Positions 10,345-21,800 of a DNA stretch of 50,466 nucleotides are shown here, in pieces. The notes under the pieces are model-generated. The model searched no databases and had not been told where the DNA came from. It worked only from the letters and a program-made list of their open reading frames with translations. Each line of letters starts with the position of its first letter. Position 1 is the stretch's first letter. The position numbers were made by a program, and so were the translations under genes. Origin of the DNA: Xenoacremonium recifei (taxonomy: Eukaryota > Ascomycota > Sordariomycetes > Hypocreales > Nectriaceae); contig WOFQ01000105.1 in the NCBI GenBank assembly GCA_012184525.1, positions 1-50,466 of the forward strand, in the 5' to 3' direction.

Positions 10345-11480
10345 AAAGCTATGAAACTACGGTAATAAACAACTTGACCCTCTCAAGCCTCATACCAAGG
10401 CCTAGACATCTCTTTCTTACAGCCTTCGAGAAAGCTACCATATCGTCCCTAAATACCTCGTGTCTTCCAGCCGTAATATACGTTTTATTCACTGCTCAAT
10501 CCGTTGTTCCTGTCCAAGAGAAATCGTCCTCGAGTGGCAGAGCCAGCTTTCGCATGATATCTTAGGACATTGTATTTTTACTCACATCTTCATAAAGGAT
10601 TTCTCTTGAAGTGTCAAGGGCGAGCGATGCCGAGATCATGTCCGCGGTTTCGTTTTGCCGGAACGAAAAGGTTTCCACGCGTCCATTCAGCAAGAGGGAA
10701 AGAAAGGAAAGAAAACATGAAAGCACCAGCCAGCGGCTCCTCTGGGTCAACGGTTTTAATCTGAGGACTGGGGTTGATAAGATGCTTTAGTAGCTACACG
10801 ATCAGGTTTCCACCAACCAGGTTTCTCTCCCCCATAACTAGGTTGCTCGGGCGGATGCCTCGCGATAGTTATATCCTTAGGCCTTCAACTGCCTGGCGTA
10901 GCAGGTCTGGGTATCTTGCAATAGGACAAAGCGTATACACCAATATCGCGACGGCGACTTCGTCACACTGTTCACTCACATACATAAGCTAACACCAGTT
11001 CAAATGCCCCTCAGATATCGGAGCCATATAGCCTCCACCATGGAGGAAGAAAACGAATTTCTTGGCCTTTTGTTCTATTTCCAATCGACATAATCTGCGC
11101 CCCCGTGTCTCCAATCGGCTCTGCATCGGGCATCAGACTCACGGGAGCTAGAGAAGCCTGTTTGGCGAGGATCCATCTAGTATAGGTCTCCAACGTTGAG
11201 GGTAAGAGGCATTGAATGTGGCGAGGAGCCAGGCAGCCTAAGGCGAGCCGATAGATGGTACAAAAAGCAAAGGCGCGCAGAGCGATTCAGCGTTCTACTG
11301 CCACCGGAAGACCGCGTGTGAAGTGGATGACTCCCGTTGCTGGGACTGAATGCTGTTAGCGGATATGGTTGTCTTGAAACATGTTTTTTCGTACCTAATA
11401 TAGAGAGTCGCATAACCATGTTCAGGGGATCGAGCAAGGAGAGAGGATTAGGCTTCGTGTCGCACATCGTGCCCGACAAT
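10345..11480 (-). pseudogene. Alpha/beta-hydrolase (esterase/lipase-like) pseudogene
   Basis: Read on the minus strand the pieces line up as a fungal alpha/beta-hydrolase. They are LETYTRWILAKQASLAPVS and IGDTGAQIMSIGNR, then the oxyanion motif HGGGY (bases 11042-11028) in FVFFLHGGGYMAPIS, interrupted by a TAG after HLNWC. Then come ILVYTLCPIARYPDLLRQAVEGL, the nucleophile-elbow region NLVMGERNLVGGNLIV (normally GDSAGGNL, so the serine motif is destroyed), HLINPSPQIKTVDPEEPLAGAF, SFRQNETADMISAS and finally YITAGRHEVFRDDMVAFSKAV. At least two frame changes and several stops are present. The family hydrolyses acyl or acetyl esters and is common in secondary-metabolite clusters. The loss of the Ser motif shows it is dead. 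Confidence 0.72.
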
Positions 11481-12174
11481 GTGCTCGACGTTCAGATCGT
11501 CTGATTCAATTACGTTATTGTGCTAGTAGACAGCTGGCGATGAGGGATTCAAGGCCATATGGAGAGGATCAAGGGCTTGGAATACTCCGCATGCATAAAA
11601 GTCACCTCTAGCATAGGGAGTCAAACCAAAGGTGTCCGGGATGATCCCGTGAATCTGACCAACTATCGGACGTATCCCGTAGTACATCTGCTCTCCTCCA
11701 AGGTTCGGTATAGATGGATAAAGAAATACGACGCATACTCCGGGGAAAGGACGGAGCGAAGCCTACAGTTCCCCGCGATGGAAACTAAGGACCAGATCAG
11801 CATGATGTAGACTCGGAGATGGGGTTGTTTGTTTCTCCGTACTAGGACCAACGCGACGCAAGTGAAGGTTGCGGAAGTCAACAACACCCCGACTCCGAAT
11901 GCACCGGCCCAAAACTACATTCATCTGCCAAGGGTTGGAAGGAAACGATTGGAAAAGCCGTGGTAGTATGTCAAGAGTCATACTGCATCGAATCATGTGT
12001 CTGCCACCTTTCTCCTTCCTTTTCTTGGCTATGCCGAGGTATCGGGATGGTTCCGCAAGGCCTTCGCGTTCTTTCTCTAGTCTCCTACCAACCAGCATCC
12101 CCCTTATATTCATGTGCTCGCTAGCTTAAACACTTCTTTTAACATTACGGTCTCTTAAGTGCTAGGCTTTAACG
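11481..12174. other. Spacer upstream of the monooxygenase; possible unrecognised remnant
   Basis: No gene is recognised. On the minus strand 11887-11663 encodes a hydrophobic stretch (LLTSATFTCVALVLV) and a second one (YIMLIWSLVSIAGN). This could be a remnant of a membrane protein, but it has no start context and no motif I can name. The 3' part must hold the promoter of the flavin monooxygenase that starts at 12175. Confidence 0.4.
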
Positions 12175-13879
12175 ATGGACAACGAAATATCGTACTCTCA
12201 ATTTGCCTGTGTTGGCGCTGGTTTCTCGAGCATTGCCCTCGGCGCCACCCTCCAGCGGTGGTACAATATCACCAACATTCAGTTCTTCGAACGACATTCC
12301 TCGTATGGAGGTACCTGGTACATTAATAACTACCCCGGGGCCGCCTGCGATGTACCTTCGGCTCTGTACTCTCTCTCCTTTGAAAGCAATCCCGACTGGT
12401 CTCGCATCTGCCCCACCAGGGATGAACTGCTGAGGTATCAGACCAAGGTGGCGGAAAAGTACGGGCTGATCGAGAAGATGACCTTTGGAGTCGAAGTTAT
12501 GAGGTGTGAATGGATCGAAGAGGCCGCCAGATGGCGCATCCTGTACCGAGACGTTAAGACAGGTGACACTTCTCTGCACGAAGCACAGTTTCTCTTCCTG
12601 GCAACTGACCAGCTGGTCCAACCTCGAGAGCTGGATATCCATGGCGGTGAGACTTTCAAAGGTCCGATATTTCACTCCGCCCAATGGCGTTCGGATATCA
12701 ACATTTCCAACAAACGCGTCATTGTCATCGGTAACGGCTGCACGGGGAACCAAATTGTGCCCACCATTGCCCCAGGAGTTAAGCATTTAACTCATCTAGT
12801 CAGGTCAAAGCATTGGGTTCTGCCACCTATCGACGGAGAAGTGCCTGTTTTGACTAAAACAATCCTGAAATGGGTCCCTGGCTTGATGTTTTGGCTCCGG
12901 TTTTGCATATTTCTACTGGCAGAGAATAGTCTCCGGGGATTCCCTTTAACTGAGGCTGCGCAAAAGTTCAGAAACAAGCAACGGAGGATAGCGGAAGAGT
13001 ATATGAGAGAGACTGCACCCGCCAAATACCATGACAGGTTGATTCCAGACTTTGAAGTTGGGTGCAAGAGACGGATCTTTGACTCAGGGTATCTTGCAAC
13101 CCTTCATCGTGAAAACGTCACATTGACGGATGAGAAGGCAATTGAGATTGTGCCCGAGGGCATCCGCACTATCAATGGACTCATCGAGGCTGATGTCATT
13201 ATTCTCGCTAATGGGTTCAAGACAAACCACTTCTTTAATAATATGGAGATTATTGGTCGAGGAGGAGTGACCATGGAAGAGCACTGGGGCCAGTTCGGCG
13301 GCCTAGAGGCTTACAACTGCACCGTCATGAGCGGATTTCCCAACTTTTTTACCAGCCAAGGACCGAACTCGGCAACCGGGCATACTTCCGGTCTCATGGC
13401 TGCTGAGAATTCCATCAACTACACTTTGCGAGTCATCAAACCCATCCTTGACGGAAAAGCTAGTGTTGCCAACGTCTCCCAGGCTGCAGAAAAAGCCTAC
13501 GTCGACGGCCTGCAAGAAGCGCTGCAAAAGACAGTATGGTTTTCTGGCTGTGCCAGTTGGTACGTAAAAGAAGGTGACGGAAAGAAGTGGAATTCTATGA
13601 GTTATCCATGGAGCCAGGGTCACTACTGGTTCAGGTCAGTGTTTCCCAATTGGTCTCACTGGGAATTTAGTGTAAGTGCTACACCTTCGAAAAACAAGTG
13701 TGTACCTAATATGTGGCCAGGGCCATACAACCCAATCACGCTCCTCGTCTTCGTGGATTTGGGTTATCCTTGTAGGAGCCATGATCACTGCAGGACTTGC
13801 ATGGGTTTGGCGGAGTGGACATATGACGAATCCTATAGATGTTGTGCGCATGGATGTCGAAGCTCTGAGGAACCTTTAG
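12175..13879 (+). CDS. Baeyer-Villiger-type flavin monooxygenase
   Basis: Two exons, 12175-13671 and 13721-13879, joined across a 49-bp intron (GTAAGT...CCAG), give 551 aa. Without splicing the C-terminus is 586 aa and looks unlike protein. Motifs in order are VGAGFSSIALGA (FAD Rossmann, third Gly replaced by Ser), GGTWYINNYPGAACDVPS (type I BVMO-associated motif), the BVMO fingerprint FKGPIFHSAQW (F-x-G-x3-H-x3-W) and a second Rossmann site VIVIGNGCTGNQI for NADPH. The usual ATG strand motif reads ATD here. The spliced last exon adds a hydrophobic segment, WIWVILVGAMITAGLAWVW, suggesting membrane anchoring at the C-terminus. Such enzymes insert oxygen next to ketones or hydroxylate, often in terpenoid or polyketide pathways. 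It is the only intact-looking enzyme between two pseudogenes and a dehydrogenase stump, so its pathway may be lost. Confidence 0.82.
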
Positions 13880-14668
13880 TCGTCTTGCCTCAGTCAGATA
13901 CAGAAATCAGGCCAACTAATTCGTTCAGGACTTAGATTCGTCCAGATTGAGATTAGGGTTGTAACGCGATACAGTAGATGATCTTGCGAGAGCCTCCAGA
14001 ACCAACTCCGTCCCAAAATGTAATGGATTTTTCCATACCCGTTATGCTTTACTGGTGTGGATGATCGAATGATGAACCCGGCCAGCCGCAGTCGAAAAGT
14101 GCGGCATTAATGATATTTAGGTATGCCAGGAATGTACTTCGGTGTGCCGTGTTAAATTATATGTGCTTAATAAATGTGGCGAGACGTGAGGCAAAATATG
14201 TAAACGAACTTGGGAGAAAGTCCCCCATAGAATAGAATTGAATAAATGGTAGGGGCGACAATATGCTACAAGTATAAGGGAATATTGAGCACTATAACTT
14301 TTGCGTCGTGCGCCTTGCCAGTCACTAGTGAAACTTTACAACTTTCTCTACCATACGCTTGGTATTGGGACTAGCAACGAAGAGATATCTTTAAGTACTC
14401 ATCCCGTTCAGTGGGCCAGCCTGTGATAGCCTACACTGAGGGTCAAGGTGCAGTTTCTGGAACATGATGTTGCACAAATGTATATATGTATTTGTGAGGA
14501 GCCTATATCCTTTCCTTGAGCACGTGCGGTGTCCGAGTTCTTGTATTTCTCACGACGTTTGTATAATAGAAGGTCGTACGCATTTGATGCAACGGAAGTA
14601 TAAGTAGCGAGGAAGAAAGTGATGAAACCTCAGTTCATGTCTCGTCCTCCTAACCCTTCATTGATCCA
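13880..14668. other. Intergenic, no gene recognised
   Basis: Spacer downstream of the flavin monooxygenase. No coding similarity or RNA gene is seen. Confidence 0.5.
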
Positions 14669-14917
14669 TCAATCAGGAAGCAATTTTCCAGTCTCAGCAT
14701 TCACCTTTTGCCTTCCCTTAAAGTCTACCCCTACCTTCTTCGTTCGCTCTCTGTAGGCGCCTATACCGCTGCTTCCTCCAGTAATGACAACAATTTCCGT
14801 GTCCCAGTTCCAATCACCAGCGGCTATCCAATTGTTATGGGAAGATGCATTGAGGAAGTCCATTGATAACAAGGACAGACTGGGAGTGTTAGTGTATACA
14901 CCATCATGGACAGTCAT
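14669..14917 (-). pseudogene. Short-chain dehydrogenase remnant
   Basis: An 82-codon frame on the minus strand. Residues around WDTEIVVITGGSSGIGA are the N-terminal strand and glycine-rich NAD(P)-binding turn (TGxxxGIG) of short-chain dehydrogenases. The frame then passes directly to AYRERTKKVGVDFKGRQ and stops, so the catalytic Ser-Tyr-Lys part of a normal 250-300 residue enzyme is absent. An internal deletion joining the N-terminus to a distal part is likely. It is one of three enzyme remnants flanking the monooxygenase. Confidence 0.6.
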
Positions 14918-15369
14918 TGAAGCGCCTCAGCCGAGAGAAGATTAGATAAAGGGCTGTGTGGTGCAAGAAAGACGCCATAGGCTGTAAGTATAATGAAAAT
15001 AGGATTCAATAATGATTTTCAGTTTATGCTAGAGGCAAAATCAATGGTAAATCCTTTGCGAGGTAACAGCATTTCGAATAATTAGAATGATGGGTGTTCT
15101 TGGGGCTCGTAATAACCCCCTTATTCGTCCCCAGAAAAAGGATTGTTGCCTTTATTTGAAGTTCACTATTTTTTCGGATGATATCCGCAGTCGCGTGGAC
15201 GGATCCTCGGACATGCGGATGCCGGGATGGTGCCGTCGGGTGGGGGAGGCGGAATGAACGGGACATGGAGGGACACGTCACACGGAGGGCCGGAAAGTTA
15301 TTTCGCAAATTCAAGACTGCTTCAACACTTATGCTTATCAGTACCCTAAGATACTGGCAGTATTTAATT
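14918..15369. other. Intergenic, no gene recognised
   Basis: Ordinary-composition spacer with one GC-rich patch (about 15190-15300). It ends abruptly at the AT-rich island. No coding similarity is seen. Confidence 0.5.
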
Positions 15370-15740
15370 TAGTAATAATATTTTTTACTAGATATAGTTA
15401 TAAATAAGTATAATATATATTAATTTTATATATAGTTAATAGAATTAATAGAAATATTTAGTTAAATATATTTAGAAAAATTATATTTAAAAAAAATATA
15501 ATATTTATAAATAAATTTCTTTTTATGTTTAAATATAAATAATAATTAAAATTTCCTTTTTTTAATAAGAAATTAAATTTATTAAAAAGTGATTAAAATT
15601 ATTAAACTTTTTTTTAAATATATAGTTATATATATATATATATTAATATAATTAAAAAGATATAAAAAATTTCTTTTTTAAAAAAAATAGAAAAAAAATT
15701 AAAATACAAATTATTTATTACTAAAAAAGAAAGTAATTAA
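15370..15740. repeat. AT-rich low-complexity island
   Basis: About 370 bases made almost wholly of A and T, including a TA-dinucleotide run near 15622-15642 and many A or T runs. Both borders are sharp. It sits directly behind the stop codon of the regulator gene at 15758. It resembles the AT-rich tracts left by repeat-induced mutation, or plain satellite-like DNA. I see no coding trace. Confidence 0.8.
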
Positions 15741-15757
15741 AAGAGCTTCCCACATCA

Positions 15758-18169
15758 CTACCATTCCAACCATGGCCCAGTACCGTATCCCATAAATGCC
15801 AGACCTCCCTGACTATCACTCTGTGATGCAGCTATCGTCCCTAAAAACTCACGTCCTGCCTCTTCTTCCAAGTTAATGTCCATATTTGCGAACGTCTCAG
15901 TAGACTCGTAGGTACCACTTTCATTCCTCCCACTAGTCACTTCCGCTGATGGTTCGAGGCTGACTGCCTGTTGCGAAGCTCCGTACTGAAGCTCCGGCGC
16001 TGGCACCTGCGTAATGTCCTGGTAGCTGGAGTCGCCCAGTAGCCTTTGAATGAAATCCGGTGCCGTCGGTGACCAGCCTTGACGAGTGAGCATGTCCAGC
16101 CTCGTCGCCCATGCACCCAACATCAAATGGGCTAGCCTCGATGCAGTTCTATCCGTGAGATCAAAGAGTGCGTCATAGAACCCATAGACGAGTGCCATCT
16201 GTTGCCAGGCTCGTTCGACTGTCGGGCCTTGAGAGTGCTGGTTCAACTGGACTGCTATGTAGAGAAGAATTTCAAGCTGGATGTTTTGGCGGGCATACCA
16301 GACAAAGCCAGTCGTTTGGGAGTACCTGTGAAAAGCTGTCGCCTGTGTTGTAAGAGCCACGGCCGACTTGAAGGCGTTGCTCTCTGGGCTTTTCTCCTCG
16401 CCGCCGGCTTCTTCCTGTTGTCTCAGGCCATTAATAAGCTCCCTCTTCTGGTTTAAGAGAGTACTGGCGAATCCGAGCGAGACTTCGTGAATTTGTCCCG
16501 CCGCCGGGTCACATCGCTTATCCAGCAACGCTTGCAAGTCTCTCTCCAGAGCGTCAAAATTTGTTAAGTAATAGCTCATCTGGCCGTCTCCTTGCGCATC
16601 AGCAGAACTCGAGGTGCGCGTGCTGTTGAGCTCATCCATCATTCGGACAGGCTCCATCCCTGGAGTCGCTGCCAGGAACTTGGTGACCTTGCATTGAATT
16701 AAGCAGAAGATCATCTCGGTAGGACCATCGCGGTCAGCAAAGGGCTGTGTAGCGGAGGGAAATAGATCAGCATCGTTGAGATTCCGGGGTTCTTTAGAGT
16801 CCCAGTAATGAGGAAGCAATGAATGGCCTAGGCCAGATAAAAGGGCAAATTTGATGTCCAGGGCAAGAATCTGCCACCATATACGGCGCCTCATCTCGGT
16901 CTCAAAGGGGCTTAGGCCGAGGAGTTCCCCATCTCGGTGAAGGCCCATCTTCTGAGCCATCCGGATGACAAGCCCGTTGAGAATCCACGCCGTATGAGAC
17001 TTGGGTCGCCCTAGATATGAGACCTGTTGCGTTTTAGTGCTTGAAACAGGAAAAACAAATAAAACAAAGTCAAACTTGATCTGTGAACCTACGAGAAAGA
17101 GAACCAGGGTCTGCAAAACCGCCAGATTTTTCGATTCAAGCGTTTTCAACTGCTGAATGCCCTGGTGTATGACAGCGGATAATCTGGCTAGAACCTCACT
17201 TTGGGGTTCACCTAAGATATCTTCACACTCCCGTGCGGAGAGCGATAAGGTGGCAACGTAGAAGACCGTGAGCAACAACACGATCATGTCCGTAGGGAGA
17301 TCCTCGGGGCCATTCAAGGACTTGACAACATACACCTGGAGACTCGGACTGTGGATGATTTTGGTCAAAGGATGTACCCTATCAAGAAAGATCAGCCAAA
17401 GTCGAAAAGCGTGAGTCGGGGCCGGCCATGAGTCTTTTATGTCAACGCTAGGCGAGTCTTGGCTGATGAACAGTTTGAGGAGGCTAGGCCCGTTGTCGGG
17501 ATTAGGCAAGATAGGTTCACGATTGGTCTCGTGGTTGTTCATGAGATCGTTGACATTTCGGATCTTGACAAGTCAGCGGCTACGGTTCAGATGTCCAAAG
17601 AGGCACCATATCGACTGACCTCTTCGCGGATCAAGCTTAGGAGGTGGTCGTCCATGAACGCGACTTCGCCGTCGTCTTCCATGAGCTGGCAGTCCTGGGA
17701 CGCCCAGTTGGAGGCAGGTGAATTAATGTAACCCTGTGGTACCCCTGGTGAAGGCGTGTTGATGCCCTGGGGAGCAGCTTGGCCCGTGTTGATGTACTGA
17801 TGTAGGAGCTCTTCGCAACGAGCGAGACGATCCCTGAGCGAGCTATTCAGGCGCCGGGGACGCTGCGATCGGGTTGGAACGCCTGGAATACAATCGACCT
17901 TAGCCTAGGCAGAGGGTCAGCCGTCAGAAGCAAGGCAAGGGAAGAGCAGGTTTACTTACACGTAGACACTGCGGACAGGGAAACACCCGCGTGCACTTGA
18001 TCTTTCTGTGCTGGCAGCGGACACAAGCGCGGGTGTGACGCAGCGGCGTCGCAGAGTCATCAGCAACTGATGCATCGGCGGACTGGGGAGAGGCGGCATC
18101 GAGGATGTCCTGGGACCATGTCGTCTCCGAAGGATCGGGCGGGCCACCTGGAGGCACAGTCGATTGCAT
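15758..18169 (-). CDS. Zn2Cys6 transcription factor next to PDR transporter
   Basis: I reconstruct four exons: 18169-17960, 17904-17620, 17563-17093 and 17023-15758, giving 743 aa. The Zn2Cys6 cluster has C49, C52, C59, C65, C68 and C75 (RACVRCQHRKIKCTRVFPCPQC, then LRAKVDC from exon 2), and an intron falls just before the last Cys. The middle domain contains YLGRPKSHTAWILNGLVIRMAQKMGLHRDG and FETEMRRRIWWQILALDIKFALLSGLG, the usual fungal regulatory core. The last intron (69 bp, GTAGGT...ACAG) is a multiple of three with no stop, so retaining it would add 23 residues. The ATG at 18169 is preferred because the upstream in-frame codon at 18196 is GTG. Its neighbours are the PDR transporter and the monooxygenase, and it may control either. 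Confidence 0.85.
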
Positions 18170-18853
18170 CCTGAGGGTGCGCGAATACAAGGCCACAATG
18201 GAGTGTCAGCGGTGTAAACAGGTTGTCGGTTCCCCTGGACGCGTCGGTGTTGCACGCGGAGGTGGATATTTTGAGGTTGGTCGCCGCCAACTCTGTAGCA
18301 GCTTGTTGGATCAGGGTGGTAAACTCGAAACCCGAAATGAGGGAGTGCAGGCCAGCACACTTATCAAAGCCCTGGAACCGACTATGCCAATTGCATCAAT
18401 AGTCCCACCTGCATTCCTGGCTAATTATCGGAGGGGGCGGGCTCAGTTAGTGGCCAAAGACTGCCACAACGCTCCACACACACGCGTCAATCGCCATCTT
18501 GGAGCCGAAATAAACAGCAATCACTAGGAAGTTTTTTGTCCGAAGTAAAAGCAAATATGCTACTATGAGTGGTCAGTGCTGTGGGCGACTCCTGAGTCCA
18601 ACAGCTCCAACAACGTCGAGCAGAGAGACCATCGATGAGAACTCTACTGAACTATATTCACATACTAAGATATCCAAATTTATTATAAAGATAAAAATAC
18701 AATCAACATCTTACAAAGAAGAATGCTTATAAACCACAAAATGGCGACGCCACAAAAGGAAAGAAAACAAATAACTACTTGCTCGACTTCCTTCCCGTCT
18801 GATCAAAAGAGTGAGGGTTCACGAAGACATCTGCTACAGCCTCCAAGGCCCTG
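18170..18853. other. Regulator promoter and ABC-transporter 3' flank
   Basis: Holds the promoter of the Zn2Cys6 gene starting at 18169 and the 3' flank of the ABC transporter that ends at 18854. The part from about 18640 to 18720 is AT-rich. No further gene is recognised. Confidence 0.5.
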
Positions 18854-21800
18854 TTATTTCGGCCTCTTCAATGAGCTCCATTTCTTGACCCGAAGAGCCC
18901 AGTAAGAAAGAACTGCGACAGAGATATTAAACATCACATAGGCCCACACGATGCCAAAGTTCCTCCACCGATCAGTGTAATAAATGTTGCTGCCGGCAAG
19001 ATATTGGTCGGCAACCCGCAAAGAGCAGTATCTGCAGTTCTCAGTGGCCTCGGGGTTCTGTAGCGAGCCAGGCGCCTGGCTGAGAAAAGCCGATAGATAC
19101 TCTCCGCAATTTTGACCCGATGGTGGGTTGAATGTGTTTGTTTCTGCGGCGGAACACTGAACAGGTCTCGCGTGCATCTGCGTGCTTGCCATTCCAGCAA
19201 CCCAGTAGGTAAACGGGCTGACATGATACATAAAGGTCCAGAATCCGGGGAGCGCAGTTGGCGATTGTAATACGCCGCAGAAGGTAAGACTCATGAGGAC
19301 CAAGAGGGTAACGATAGCGGATGCCGTTTGTGCATCCGGCAGTGCTGCAATCGTCATAGCTGCAAAAGAGCTAGCATACAACAGTAATTGGACAGTAAAA
19401 AGGAGGACAAGGCCCTGTTGTGCTGATGACTGGAAACCCATTACAGGGTAATAGAAGCAGGCATAAATAAGAACGCCTGTAATGATCTGGTATGGGATTT
19501 CGACGATGATATTTGCCACCATAAAAGCTTTCCAGGAGTACACCTTACTAGGCCGCTCACGGACCTCATATAAGGATCTCTGGGATATGAAATTCGGTTG
19601 GATCTACTTGGGAGTCAGTATGCTGATAGAAAAAGCCACCAGTTTCCAGACTTTCAAAAGTGCTATTACATACCTGTTGGACAATAGTAGAGAAGATTGT
19701 AATGACCATGAAAATAGCAAACAGAACATTTTGCATTCCGGCTAAGCTTCCATCTGTCTTCCAAAAGGAGAACCCAATAAAGAGCCCAGTGGTAATGCCA
19801 AGCATAAACTTGGCGTAGATATAGTTCGGCATGCGCCAGTACTGCTGAAATACCCGAATTGTTACTGTTATCAGTTGAGCATTGAATGGCATCGCAAACT
19901 CATCGTGACTGCTCGCCGGGTCCTGTGCCGAAGGTTCAGCACCCTTCTCGGCCTGCATCTGCTCCAGCTCGCGCACCACGTCGCCAAACTGTTGGCTAGC
20001 TTTCCACACCTCATGCCAGTCTGTATTATTTGGACCAGCCGAATTGACCACCTCCAACATATACTCGGCAGGGTTGTCCTGGTCGCTGCATCTGGGAGCT
20101 CCATTTGATTCGAAATAGTCCAGCATCGTCCTTGAGTTCGGCCCAATATCGCCAAAATAGACAGTCTTTCCCCCAGCAGCTAGGAGAAGCAGTCGATCAA
20201 ATTGCTGAAAGAGGATAGCACTTGGTTGATGAACTGTGCAAAGAACAGCCTGGCCTGAATGGGCTAATTTTCGGAGGAAAACACAAATGGCCCATGAGCT
20301 TTGCGAGTCCAGGCCACTTGTTGGCTCATCAAGAAACAAAAGCAGTTTGGGTTTAGCAACCAGCTCGACACCAATAGTGAGTAATTTGCGTTGCTCAACA
20401 TTGAGGCCCTCACCAGGAATTCCCACAACAGCATCAGCAAATTCGCGCATGCCAAGTAAGTCAATAACTTCCTCCACATATTGGCGCTTTTCGGTATCAC
20501 TTGTCGATTTGGGTTGGCGAAGCTGGGCACTAAATCGAAGGCTTTCACGAACTGTAGCTGTGGCTAAGTGGAGATCTTCAAACAAAGGTCAGATTGGACT
20601 CAAAATCAATACCCAGTGCAGAGAATGAGGAAATGTGTAACGCACCTTGCTGTTGAACGTATCCAATTTGCCGCTGAAAGTCGGCATCCAGGGGCTTGCC
20701 ATTGACGAGCATATCTCCCGTAATAATCCCAATTTTCGTTCTCTGGGCTAATGCGTCAAGAAGGGTGGTTTTTCCAGCCCCACTGACACCCATCAGGGCT
20801 GTGAGAGTTCCGGGTTTAACCCATCCAGACACATGATCAAGTAGTCTTCGAGATTTGCCCTTAATCTCAATATCATAATTGACATCTGACCAGGAGAAGA
20901 CATCCTTGTGTGTCACAATTGCCCCAGGATCAATTTTTGACTTTTCTTCTTCACCCGGGTTGCTGCTGTGGGTGAAGACATCAGTAATACATGCTTCTCC
21001 GTCGCCCTTCTTGAGGTAGTCTGGAACACGTCCTCGTTGAAACACCAGGAATTCAGCGGTACTTCCAGTTGCAGAGTTAAGTTCAGTTGCTGCGAAGAAT
21101 ACGAGCATGAAAACAAATAAGAAGACCAGGATAATGCCGAAATTTCGCCAGACGTGGGAAAAATGATATTCATAATTAGCAGCAATATATGCATCACCAC
21201 TGACCGTAAACTCGCCTGGGACAGCTCCGACAGTAGAACAGATCCAAGAATCACCAACTAGGGGTGAATAAGGCGGCACAATTGAAGAACATGGAAAGCG
21301 ATGACCATGAAATTCGTTAGCAATGAGGATCTCAAAGGCGTAGAAAATAGGGTTGATCCAACGGATCCAACCAAACCAGGGATGCATTTGGGGTATAGGT
21401 ATGACAAAGCCTGTATAGATGACCAGTGCAAGGATCATAACACCGGCCAAAGTCATAGCCTGTGAGATTGTCTTCGTAACAGCTGCGAGGGTTCGGAAGA
21501 TAGCGCTCATTGTGAATGTAGCAATATACGAAACGAGAAAGTAAAGGAAGAATTGAGATGCTGTACGTTGTAGGCCAGACATGAAGTAGAGCACAGTGTT
21601 GAAGAATACTGCAACAATGAACTTGATAGGGATATCGGCCATGATGCTGGCAACAGCTTCAGTTGCTGGATGATAGAAGGCATATGAGGCATGCTTCTCA
21701 ACGATAGGCCGCTGTGCATATTGACTATTGATTTCGGCAATAGCGCTTAACCCATTGAGTAGAATGGCCTGAAAAAGGACTGATCCCTTGGCATAGAACC

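Noticed and set aside
12438..12786. Antisense ORFs over the flavin monooxygenase
   Set aside because: Shadows of a gene with clear BVMO motifs on the plus strand.
15024..15314. Minus-strand ORF of 96 codons
   Set aside because: No family match, and it spans ordinary spacer next to the AT island. Probably chance.
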